This document shows positions 10,301-17,294 of a DNA stretch of 64,000 nt, one piece after another. Each line of letters starts with the position of its first letter. Position 1 is the first letter of the stretch. This DNA is from Algibacter pacificus (GTDB lineage Bacteria; Bacteroidota; Bacteroidia; Flavobacteriales; Flavobacteriaceae), in NCBI RefSeq assembly GCF_008033385.1, contig NZ_VOGY01000008.1, positions 124,001 to 188,000 of the forward strand, read 5' to 3'. Under the pieces are notes generated by a model. The model was not told the origin of the DNA. It was given only the letters and a program-made list of their open reading frames with translations, and searched no databases. A program made the translations under genes and the position numbers.

Positions 10301-10755
10301 AATTAATTAATGAAGATAAACTGGATAAAGCTGAAGAAATAGCCGACATAGCCATGGATAACATGCCTGTTGAATATTTTGGATATTACACCCTTTTAGA
10401 ACCTTATATTAATGCTTACTATGAAATTGGAAATAAAGAAAAAGCACGACAATTATTTAAAGACGTTGCCAAAAAATATCAAGAAAACTTAGAATATTAC
10501 AGCGGTTTAAAAACAAGTAATCAAGAGCGTTTGTTTGAAGATATTTATACCGATATACAACGCTATAAAGCTTTAGTTGATATTTTAATTAAATACGATG
10601 TCGATTTTGCTAAAACTGAAGGTAATATTTTTAACGACCATTTAAAATTATTTAAATACTTTTATGGTGAAGATTCTAGCGATGAATACGAACCAAAAAC
10701 AGACAACGATATTCCGCCGGCAGTAAGCACAGATACTATTGAACCGATAGACTAA
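7372..10755 (+). CDS. DUF2723 (TMEM260-like) membrane glycosyltransferase-type protein
   Basis: Large polytopic inner-membrane protein of the DUF2723 family. The family hallmark is near the N-terminus: SFWDAGEYI followed by VGHPPGAPLF, the acidic residue plus HPPG signature seen in GT-C-like enzymes. Hydrophobic segments cover about residues 10-330, another group lies at about 570-690, then a long soluble region and a helical TPR-like tail (about 985-1090). 1127 residues is normal for flavobacterial members. The human homologue TMEM260 is a protein O-mannosyltransferase; by analogy this protein may transfer sugar from a lipid donor to exported proteins, which is inference. The deacetylase gene starts 3 nt later, so they are likely one operon. 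Confidence 0.9.
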   Translation: MTNFNFKKWNTILGWFSFLIALITYSLTVEPTVSFWDAGEYILTSSKLQVGHPPGAPLFQMLGAFFSIFTFGNNALIGWMMNMMSAVSSAFTILFMFWTITILLKKLVANNTEINKNQAFAILGSGLVGSLAFSFTDSFWFNAVETEVYAMATLIMSALFWLALRWEQDMDTPRGNRWLVLIAFVIGLSFGVHFMGLLTIPAIGLIYFFKNYKTVTVKNFIIANIVSVGILLFVFKLLAPNILKIFSAFEIFFVNTIGLPFNSGSIIAGLLLVALISYGLKYTRKKHFVHLNTAILCLTFVIIGFSTWLMLPIRANANVVINENNPSSARELLAYYNLEQYPETHLFYGPQFTDQYAYLDENNPYVDDKPKYEKDEALGKYVIVNDWKKAKQNYNSKHASILPRMWSPEHAENYMMFSGFLDFKVKPDAQNTYYRSAINAGATEEQAKTYALNQITKYKAQINDFRKQVAQGKVDYADYNNFLKTEKSLIDVEKPSLISNIIYMFEYQLGYMYWRYFMWNFSGRQDDIQGRYDNHGNWITGIKFIDEWHLGYSQDNLPSDVINNKARNAYYMLPLILGIIGLFFLYNKDKKLFWVMLVFFLFTGIAIQVYTNVRPFEPRERDYSVVGSYYVFALWIGFGVYALFDFFKKYLPKQLTAPIVTIACLILVPCIMGASNWDDHDRSQKYTANAMAKMYLDSCAENGILFTIGDNDTFALWYAQEIEGYRTDVRIVNTSLFQTDWYIDQMKRKAYESDPVPSQLTHDLYQYGTNDYIVIEPVTKDTIEVKQFLDFIASNNPKTKYKYVLEQQGVDISQVRSQDLKASYLPTETLRLPVNKQNALNSGIVKPEDADKIVPYIDLTIKGGALYKNRLLMLDIVANNEWKRPIYFTGGSFGDDDYIWMKDYLQLDGMCYKLVPIKTHVDRSNPFDMGRVDSDLMYEKVKKWDWGNSGSPDIYHDVETRKNSITYRGNLARLVEQLINEDKLDKAEEIADIAMDNMPVEYFGYYTLLEPYINAYYEIGNKEKARQLFKDVAKKYQENLEYYSGLKTSNQERLFEDIYTDIQRYKALVDILIKYDVDFAKTEGNIFNDHLKLFKYFYGEDSSDEYEPKTDNDIPPAVSTDTIEPID

Positions 10756-10758
10756 GGC

Positions 10759-11421
10759 ATGACCTTAACACCAGTAAAAATACCACTTGTTGTTAAAAAG
10801 ATGTTCCCAAATTATATTTGGGACATCGCAACAAATGAAAAAATTATTTATCTCACCTTTGATGATGGCCCAACTCCAGACATCACAAATTGGATTTTAG
10901 ATACTTTAAAAACCTATAATGCTAAAGCCACATTTTTCTGCATAGGAAACAATGTTGAAAAGTACCCAGAACTTTTTCGTAATATTATAAAAAACGGTCA
11001 TGCTATTGGGAACCACACCCAAAACCACGTAAAAGGCTGGAAAACTAAAACCGATGATTACCTCTCTGAAGTAGCACAAGCCGAAGAACATATTCAAAAA
11101 GAAAAACCACAACCACACAGCTCAACTTTTAAAGCTGCAAAATTATTTCGGCCACCTTACGGAAAAATAACAACTCAACAAGCGAATGCTTTAATGAAAC
11201 TTGGTTATAAAATAATAATGTGGGATGTTTTGTCTATCGATTGGAACCGCAACATTAGCGAAGACACTTGCTTTAAAAATGCGATTTCAAAAACCAAAAA
11301 CGGAAGTATTATTGTTTTTCACGACAGTGTAAAAGCCTCTAAAAATATGCAAGCGACACTGCCAAAAGTTTTAAAATATTTTACCGATCAAGGTTTTGTT
11401 TTTAAATCGATAGCTCTTTAA
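10759..11421 (+). CDS. polysaccharide deacetylase family protein (NodB domain)
   Basis: Carbohydrate esterase 4-type deacetylase of 220 residues. The NodB motifs are complete: TFDDGP (metal-binding Asp pair), HAIGNHTQNH (H-x3-H metal ligands), RPPYG, and the later WDV and IVFHD motifs. There is no signal peptide, so it may act in the cytoplasm or on a membrane-linked substrate. It sits 3 nt after the DUF2723 gene, which suggests a shared glycan-related role. The stop overlaps by four bases the end of the convergent gene at 11418. Confidence 0.93.
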   Translation: MTLTPVKIPLVVKKMFPNYIWDIATNEKIIYLTFDDGPTPDITNWILDTLKTYNAKATFFCIGNNVEKYPELFRNIIKNGHAIGNHTQNHVKGWKTKTDDYLSEVAQAEEHIQKEKPQPHSSTFKAAKLFRPPYGKITTQQANALMKLGYKIIMWDVLSIDWNRNISEDTCFKNAISKTKNGSIIVFHDSVKASKNMQATLPKVLKYFTDQGFVFKSIAL

Positions 11422-12068
11422 GACTTCGCTGGAACTTTAGCGTTTATTTTACGTTTCCAATACACAATATAAAGCGTTCCAATAATAGTTGGAAGTGTCC
11501 AAGAAATGATATTTCCAATTCCTAATCCAGCCACAATAAAAGCTGTAAACGACGCTATTAAAGCACCAATCATTTTTCCGATATGCAAACGCAACCAGAT
11601 GTTTTTTGGCTTTTCGGGATTTCTGTAAAACCGAAAATCTTGAAGACTCATAAACAGTCCAAAACTTCCAAAGAACAAAAACAAAACACTCATATTTACC
11701 TCATTAAAAAGACCGTAAATACCATTTAAAATCATGATTACCGAAAAGAAAAGCATCGTACCAGAAATCATTTTATCTTTCCAATCGGCCTCCCTTTTCA
11801 ATTTAAAAGTCAGCGCTCGATTTCCAGCCAAAACTAAGTAGATTGTAAACAAACCTATTAAAAATAAAAAGGTATTTTCATGCTGCGGCAAACAGGTAAT
11901 TACTAAAGAAATAAGGGAACTAATTAGCATACCTACGGAAAACAACTTTCCCATTTTTTTATGGATCGCACTCCCCTTTTTAACAATAACACTTCCTATG
12001 CCTGTAATTAATCCAACAGCACCAAAAAAGGCGTGAATGTATATTAAAATTGTAATAGCGTCTTTCAT
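11418..12068 (-). CDS. polytopic membrane protein, DUF2306-like
   Basis: 216-residue integral membrane protein with about six hydrophobic helices. The start MKDAITILIYIHAFFGAVGLITG followed by KGSAIHKKMGKLFSVGM resembles the DUF2306 pattern (HA..G...L.TG, then KG...H+..G+.F). I do not know a function. It ends in a four-base tail-to-tail overlap with the deacetylase gene and has about 250 bases of gene-free DNA downstream of its start region towards the thioredoxin-fold gene. Confidence 0.78.
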   Translation of the reverse strand: MKDAITILIYIHAFFGAVGLITGIGSVIVKKGSAIHKKMGKLFSVGMLISSLISLVITCLPQHENTFLFLIGLFTIYLVLAGNRALTFKLKREADWKDKMISGTMLFFSVIMILNGIYGLFNEVNMSVLFLFFGSFGLFMSLQDFRFYRNPEKPKNIWLRLHIGKMIGALIASFTAFIVAGLGIGNIISWTLPTIIGTLYIVYWKRKINAKVPAKS

Positions 12069-12317
12069 TTGAAGTTCTTTAAGTGTAACACTTCAAATTT
12101 GAGATAATTACGTGGACTACAAAAACCGCTGTTTCCGAAGTGTCATTTTTAAGGTATGAATTGTCAATACATCTTAAAATGAATAAAACAGCCAATTAAA
12201 GATTTATAATAATAAGGATTTCATCCCTTACTTCAAACACAAAATTCCTAATATGAAAAAGTTGAATTCACTAAAGAATTAAAAAAGACAGAAATTAAAT
12301 AAGAAGAAATTGCCCTT

Positions 12318-12614
12318 TTATAGAAATGCTTCTACCACGCGAATAAGCGTATTCGCATCTCGTTCTCCAGTATAGCGCCATTTCATTTCGCCATCTTTAT
12401 AAACAATTAATGTTGGTAATCCTTTAACTTGAAGCGCTTCGGCTAATTGTTGGTTTTTTTCAACATCAATTTTTATCACTTTTATCTTATTTCCTAAAGT
12501 ACCCGCTACTTCATGTAAAACAGCATGCATAGGATGAGAAGCCTCACTCTCCTCTGCAAAAAAGTCTAACAGTACTGGAATATCAACATCGATAAGTTCA
12601 CCAAATTTTGACAT
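12318..12614 (-). CDS. thioredoxin-fold protein lacking the CXXC active site
   Basis: 98-residue thioredoxin fold. The core pattern is intact: VPVLLDFFAE at the end of strand beta-1/3, VIKIDVEKN, and the cis-proline segment VKGLPTLIVYKDGE, then the C-terminal helix. Where thioredoxin has WCGPC this protein reads EESEASHPM, with no cysteine anywhere in the chain. It therefore cannot do dithiol-disulfide exchange; a chaperone-like or binding role is possible. It has its own short intergenic regions. I checked the codons at 12535-12565: no frameshift is needed to explain the loss. Confidence 0.88.
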   Translation of the reverse strand: MSKFGELIDVDIPVLLDFFAEESEASHPMHAVLHEVAGTLGNKIKVIKIDVEKNQQLAEALQVKGLPTLIVYKDGEMKWRYTGERDANTLIRVVEAFL

Positions 12615-12733
12615 ATAATAAGGTTTTAGGTCTATTTAATAGTTTTCTATTGGATATAAAATCGTATTTATCGATTTTATTAGATTATTATAAATATAAA
12701 CAATTTAGTATAAACAGCAATAATAAAGGCGGT

Positions 12734-13969
12734 TTATGCTGTTTTTACACCTTTTTTCAACTCAATTACGGTAATTTCTGGCCAAATACCAACGCGACCA
12801 GGAAAAGCAAGATAACCAAAACCACGGTTTACATTAATATATTGTCCTTTTTCTTTATAAATACCAGCCCAATATTTGTAACGCCATTTTACAGGACTCC
12901 ATTTAAACCAGCCTGGAATTTCAATTCCAAATTGCATACCGTGCGTATGCCCGCTTAGTGTTAAATGATAATGATAATCATCGTCAATCACCTTTTTTTC
13001 CCAATGCGAAGGATCGTGACTCATTAAAATCTTAAAGTCGTTTTTATCAATTTTTTCTGCAGCTTTATGCAAATCGCCAGCCGTTTTAAATCCGCCCGTT
13101 CCCCAGTTTTCAACACCTACCAAAGCCATCCGTTCGCCCTTTTTTTCAAGATAAGCACTTTCATTTAAAAGTAAATTAAAACCTATGTCTTTTTGAAGCG
13201 CTTTCAGGTCTTCTAAATTCTGGCGCTTCGCTTCTTCAGAATCCCAGTTTATATAATCGCCATAATCGTGATTTCCGAGTATAGAATACAAGCCATCTTT
13301 TGCTTTCAATTTGTTAAAAACCTCTTTGTATGGCAACAATTCTTCTGCTTTATTATTTACCATATCTCCGGTAAAAAGAATCACATCGCTTTCTTGTTCA
13401 TTAATTAAATCTACAGCATATTTCACTTTATCCATATTGTCGAAACTTCCGGAATGAATATCACTAATTTGCGTGAGTTTGTATCCATCAAAAGCCTCAG
13501 GCAAATCTTCAAAATGCAAGGTGTATTTTAAAACTTTATAATTGTATTTTCCTTTATAAATACCATAAATTATAGAAGCTAAAGGAATGGCCGCTAAGCC
13601 CAAAGCCACTTTACTTATAAACTGGCGGCGCGATGCAAAGTAGTTTCCTTTTGCGGCTTCACCAACCGTAAAATAACGGTACACAGCTTGAGGAACTCGA
13701 AAAACATCTTCAATAAACATCCCTAACAACAACATAATTTTAGGCACCAAAATAGCTATAAACAACCCAATGGCATAGGAATGTGCGTGCGAAAAACCAT
13801 TCCGACGGCTAAATCCATAAAATTGAAACACAAAATTCCCTAAAATTAACAGGGTAATACCCCAATATAATATATGAATCCAGTTGTTTTTAACGACCGT
13901 TTTAAAGGCTTGAAAAGCGTAATAATCGGCAATTAGAAAAACAACTAAAAATATAATCCAACGTAGCAT
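12734..13969 (-). CDS. YkuE-like membrane metallophosphoesterase
   Basis: Membrane-anchored calcineurin-like phosphoesterase. Start chosen at the Met of MLRWIIF (13969); an in-frame Met 14 codons upstream (14011) gives an unlikely charged leader. Three N-terminal hydrophobic segments are followed by SRRQFISKVALGLAAIP, which reads like a twin-arginine motif plus a fourth hydrophobic stretch, and then the phosphoesterase domain: SDIHSG, TGDMVNN, GNHDYG, SHDP and SGHTHGMQ, so all metal ligands are present. About 411 residues. The Bacillus relative YkuE is a Tat substrate. The domain is probably on the outer face of the inner membrane. Confidence 0.9.
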   Translation of the reverse strand: MLRWIIFLVVFLIADYYAFQAFKTVVKNNWIHILYWGITLLILGNFVFQFYGFSRRNGFSHAHSYAIGLFIAILVPKIMLLLGMFIEDVFRVPQAVYRYFTVGEAAKGNYFASRRQFISKVALGLAAIPLASIIYGIYKGKYNYKVLKYTLHFEDLPEAFDGYKLTQISDIHSGSFDNMDKVKYAVDLINEQESDVILFTGDMVNNKAEELLPYKEVFNKLKAKDGLYSILGNHDYGDYINWDSEEAKRQNLEDLKALQKDIGFNLLLNESAYLEKKGERMALVGVENWGTGGFKTAGDLHKAAEKIDKNDFKILMSHDPSHWEKKVIDDDYHYHLTLSGHTHGMQFGIEIPGWFKWSPVKWRYKYWAGIYKEKGQYINVNRGFGYLAFPGRVGIWPEITVIELKKGVKTA

Positions 13970-14219
13970 ATACTCTTTTTTTAGTTCAAAGATAATGGTA
14001 ATATATAGCAATGTTTAAGAAGGAAAATGTATTTAACGAATTGTTAAGAATTAACGACTAAAAACAAACCTTATCGACTCTTTAAGCGTTTAATTTTTTT
14101 TTATTTTACGCCAATAACTAATAAAAAACAGGTTTTTAATTTTTTTATATAGAATATTCAATTATTTCGAAGTCGGAAAATACAACTGGATTTTATTAAC
14201 TATTTAAAAACTATTTCTT

Positions 14220-14835
14220 TTGAAACTTACGCCCCTTTTTGTGTTCCTTTTTCTCCTTCCTTTAGGCCTCTTTTCTCAAGAAGAAATAAACAAATTGCAC
14301 CCTAAATGTGCTTCAAAAAATAGACCCTTCGGAATTTACCGAAGAAAAAAAGCGCTCGTACAAAGGTCAAGATTTGGTTTTAAACAACTCCTTGGCTAAC
14401 TTTTATAATCAAATGGACGATTATGAAGAGGCCATCTTTTATTATGACGAAGCTTACAAGGTTGCATTAAACATGAGTGCAACTGTAAACGCCGGGGTTA
14501 TTATCTCTAATAAAGGTGATTTGCTTTTAAACTTTAATAAAACCCCTGAAGCAATTAAAGCCTTAGAACTTTGTAAAAAACTAAAAACTGAAGAAAAGGG
14601 GCACCCACGCTCTATGGCGAGTTCCGACTTAAACCTAGCTAAAGCCTATTTAAAAAATGAAGCGTTAAAAAAAAGTGCCTTGTTTCTTGAAAAAGCACAC
14701 GATTATTATACTGTCAATAATTTAAATAATATGCTAGCATTTACTTACGATCTTCGTGGCGCATTATTTTTAAAACAAGAAAAATATACCGAAGCAATTA
14801 AGGGAATAGCAGCTGTTATTCCCTTTTTTATGTAA
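14220..14835 (+). pseudogene. frameshifted, 3'-truncated TPR secreted protein
   Basis: Two reading frames make one protein. From a TTG at 14220 a clean signal peptide (KLTPLFVFLFLLPLGLFSQ) runs into EEINKL, but this frame soon ends after unrelated residues. The frame that starts with GTG at 14308 carries TPR-like helices (LANFYNQMDDYEEAIFYYDE, then two more pairs). Removing one C from the CCC at 14301 region would join them as SQEEINKLHLNVLQKIDPSE. The 3' end is also odd: the last residues are encoded inside a rho-independent terminator. I read it as a decayed relative of the TPR N-terminal regions seen in TPR-CHAT proteins. A sequencing error at the C run could explain the frameshift but not the tail. 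Confidence 0.7.
14800..14829 (+). terminator. terminator overlapping the end of the TPR pseudogene
   Basis: An 11-bp stem (AGGGAATAGC / GTTATTCCCT with one G-T pair, loop AGCT) followed by six T. It lies inside the reading frame, so the last codons of the TPR frame are terminator sequence. Confidence 0.8.
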
Positions 14836-14934
14836 AAGAAAAACAATCTCAAATAGTCAACACAACAATATATCGTAAAAAACCTACAAACTGAAATATA
14901 AAACACTTATATTTAAAGACTTAAAACACTAACT

Positions 14935-17103
14935 ATGAAAAAAAACTACTTTTTATTTATCGCGCTTTTAATAACAGCCGTCACATTTGCACAACCAACC
15001 AACGACAATTGTGCCAACGCCGAGCTTATAGCTGTTTCTAGCACAAACACAAATATTGTTTTCGATATTAACACGACTACAATACAAAATGAAACTATTT
15101 GCACTACAACTGCCGACTTTGCCGATGTTTGGTACCAATTCTCTATGCCTTATAATGGCAATATTTATATTAACGGTACGATCAATTGGAATAATTTCGC
15201 ACTATACAGTAGTTGCGGTGGTACCGAAATACAATGCAGTACAACTAACGGTTTGTTTACAAATCTAACCTCTGGAACCACATACTTCTTAAGAGTATAC
15301 AGAAACACATCTACAGCATCAAACACAAGCTATCAAAGCTTTAAAATCCAAGCTTTTGAAGAAACCTCTAATGATGATTGCGCTTCCGCGGAAAATATAA
15401 CCGTGACCACCGCAGAATCTACGGTAAACTTTAACATTGGCGGAGCCACAGTTAATAACGAAGAGGGCTGTGCTGGTACCACGGCCGAAGAATACGTAGA
15501 TGTTTGGTATAATATCAACATGCCTGTAAACGGGAATTTATACATCAATGGCACCTATAATTGGAACAAATTTGCACTCTACGATAGTTGCGGAGGCACA
15601 GAAATACAATGCATATCTGCTAACGGCCTTTTTACAGGACTAACTTCTGGAACCAACTACAAATTACGTTTATTTAGAACCAGAGCTAACGCTGAAAACA
15701 CACAATTAAGTTTTAAAATTCAAGCTTTTGAAGCACCCGCGAATGATGATTGCGCTTCCGCGGAAAATATAACCGTAACCACTACAGAATCTACAGTAAA
15801 CTTTAACATTGGCGGAGCAACAGTTAATAACGAAGAGGGATGTACTGGCACAACTGCCGAAGAATACGTCGATATTTGGTATAATATCAACATGCCTGTA
15901 AACGGAAATTTATACATCAACGGTACCTATAATTGGAATAAATTTGCACTCTACAATAGTTGCGGAGGAACAGAAATACAATGTGTATCTGCCAACGGAC
16001 TTTTTACAGGATTAACCGCCGCGACCAACTACAAATTACGCCTGTTTAGAACCAGAGCGAACGCTGAAAACACACCATTAAGTTTTAAAATTCAAGCTTT
16101 TGAAGCACCCACTAATGATGATTGCGCTTCCGCGGAAAATATAACCGTAACCACTGCAGAATCTACAGTAAACTTTAACATTGGCGGAGCAACAGTCAAT
16201 AACGAAGAGGGCTGTGCTGGCACAACTGCCGAAGAATACGTCGATATTTGGTATAATATCAACATGCCTGTAAACGGGAATTTATACATCAACGGCACCT
16301 ATAACTGGAATAAATTTGCACTCTATGATAGTTGCGGAGGAACAGAAATACAATGTGTATCTGCCAACGGACTTTTTACAGGGTTAACCGCAGGAACCAA
16401 CTACAAATTACGCCTGTTTAGAACCAGAGCTGATGCCGAAAACTCGCATCTAAATTTTAAAATTCAAGCTTTTGAAATCATAACTAACGACGATTGCGCT
16501 TCCGCGGAAAACATAACCATAACAAACACGCCTACAACCATAAACTTTGGAATTGGCGGAGCTGCTATAAATAACGAAGTGGGTTGCGCTGGAACAACAG
16601 CAGAAGATTATGCCGATATTTGGTACAATTTCACCATGCCTATTGATGGATATATAATTATTGACGGCACCATTGCTTGGAACAAATTTGCTATTTATGA
16701 TGCCTGTAGTGGAAATCAAATAAACTGTTTTGAAAATGAAGGTTCCACCCCCAACTTAACGAGTGGAACCACCTATAAACTGAGAGTCTTTAGAACACTA
16801 GCACAAGCCGATAATAATTCATATAAAAGTTTTTCTATCCATAGCACCTCCACGTTAAGTACTCAAAATGTTAGTGTGGAAAATAGCACCAGTATTTACC
16901 CTAATCCAGCAGATACCGAATTAAATATTTCCATGTCGGATAACCAATCTATAACATCGGTGGAGTTGTATACTATATTAGGGAAAAAAATAATGTCAAC
17001 AAACAATAAAAAAATAGACATCAGCAACCTAAACCCTGGATTGTATTTAGTAAGAATTAAAACGAGCCAAGGCCAAACCTCTAAAAAAATAGTGATTCAA
17101 TAA
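14935..17103 (+). CDS. T9SS type A cargo with five repeated beta-sandwich units
   Basis: Secreted 722-residue surface protein. A signal peptide (MKKNYFLFIALLITAVTFAQ) is followed by five repeats that each begin with NDDCASAEN or a variant (NDNCANAE in the first), at a strict 372-bp/124-residue period for units 2-5 (15370, 15742, 16114, 16486). Each unit has conserved Cys pairs (DDC, EEGC, DSCGGTEIQC), the sequence WYNINMPVNGNLYINGTY and a FKIQAFE end. The C-terminus (SIYPNPADTELNIS ... GLYLVRIKTSQGQTSKKIVIQ) is a Por-type A sorting domain, so export is by the type IX system. Function unknown; adhesion is plausible. Confidence 0.93.
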   Translation: MKKNYFLFIALLITAVTFAQPTNDNCANAELIAVSSTNTNIVFDINTTTIQNETICTTTADFADVWYQFSMPYNGNIYINGTINWNNFALYSSCGGTEIQCSTTNGLFTNLTSGTTYFLRVYRNTSTASNTSYQSFKIQAFEETSNDDCASAENITVTTAESTVNFNIGGATVNNEEGCAGTTAEEYVDVWYNINMPVNGNLYINGTYNWNKFALYDSCGGTEIQCISANGLFTGLTSGTNYKLRLFRTRANAENTQLSFKIQAFEAPANDDCASAENITVTTTESTVNFNIGGATVNNEEGCTGTTAEEYVDIWYNINMPVNGNLYINGTYNWNKFALYNSCGGTEIQCVSANGLFTGLTAATNYKLRLFRTRANAENTPLSFKIQAFEAPTNDDCASAENITVTTAESTVNFNIGGATVNNEEGCAGTTAEEYVDIWYNINMPVNGNLYINGTYNWNKFALYDSCGGTEIQCVSANGLFTGLTAGTNYKLRLFRTRADAENSHLNFKIQAFEIITNDDCASAENITITNTPTTINFGIGGAAINNEVGCAGTTAEDYADIWYNFTMPIDGYIIIDGTIAWNKFAIYDACSGNQINCFENEGSTPNLTSGTTYKLRVFRTLAQADNNSYKSFSIHSTSTLSTQNVSVENSTSIYPNPADTELNISMSDNQSITSVELYTILGKKIMSTNNKKIDISNLNPGLYLVRIKTSQGQTSKKIVIQ
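15370..16485 (+). repeat. three near-identical 372-bp tandem repeats inside the T9SS protein gene
   Basis: Units at 15370, 15742 and 16114 are each 372 bp and almost identical in DNA; most differences are silent third-base changes (for example GTG ACC ACC against GTA ACC ACT). Units at 15001 and 16486 are clearly related but more diverged. Confidence 0.92.
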
Positions 17104-17133
17104 AACATTAAAAGCCTTATTAATCCATTTTTT

Positions 17134-17176
17134 AAAGGGAAGCAAGACCACATTTTTGGTTGTGCTTCCCTTTTTT
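17134..17176 (+). terminator. terminator of the T9SS cargo gene
   Basis: AAAGGGAAGC pairs with GCTTCCCTTT around a loop that itself holds ACC/GGT, followed by a T run. It lies 30 nt after the stop codon. Confidence 0.85.
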
Positions 17177-17265
17177 ATAAAGTATCAATTCTAGAAACCT
17201 CCATAATTTCTTCGAATAAAAAAACCAAACACTTATATTATTCAAATAATAACCATAACTTTTTG

Positions 17266-17273
17266 TAGTTTTG
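17266..17273 (+). promoter_or_regulatory. -7 promoter box upstream of polA
   Basis: TAGTTTTG matches TAnnTTTG exactly and lies 21 nt before the polA ATG at 17295. Confidence 0.5.
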
Positions 17274-17294
17274 AATTCTATCAAAAATTACAAC

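Noticed and set aside
12608-12958. Plus-strand ORF of 116 residues
   Set aside because: Overlaps the 3' end of the well-supported phosphoesterase on the other strand; no motif.
15333-16298. Three similar minus-strand ORFs in the T9SS repeat gene
   Set aside because: They are antisense shadows of the tandem repeats and look alike only because the repeats do.
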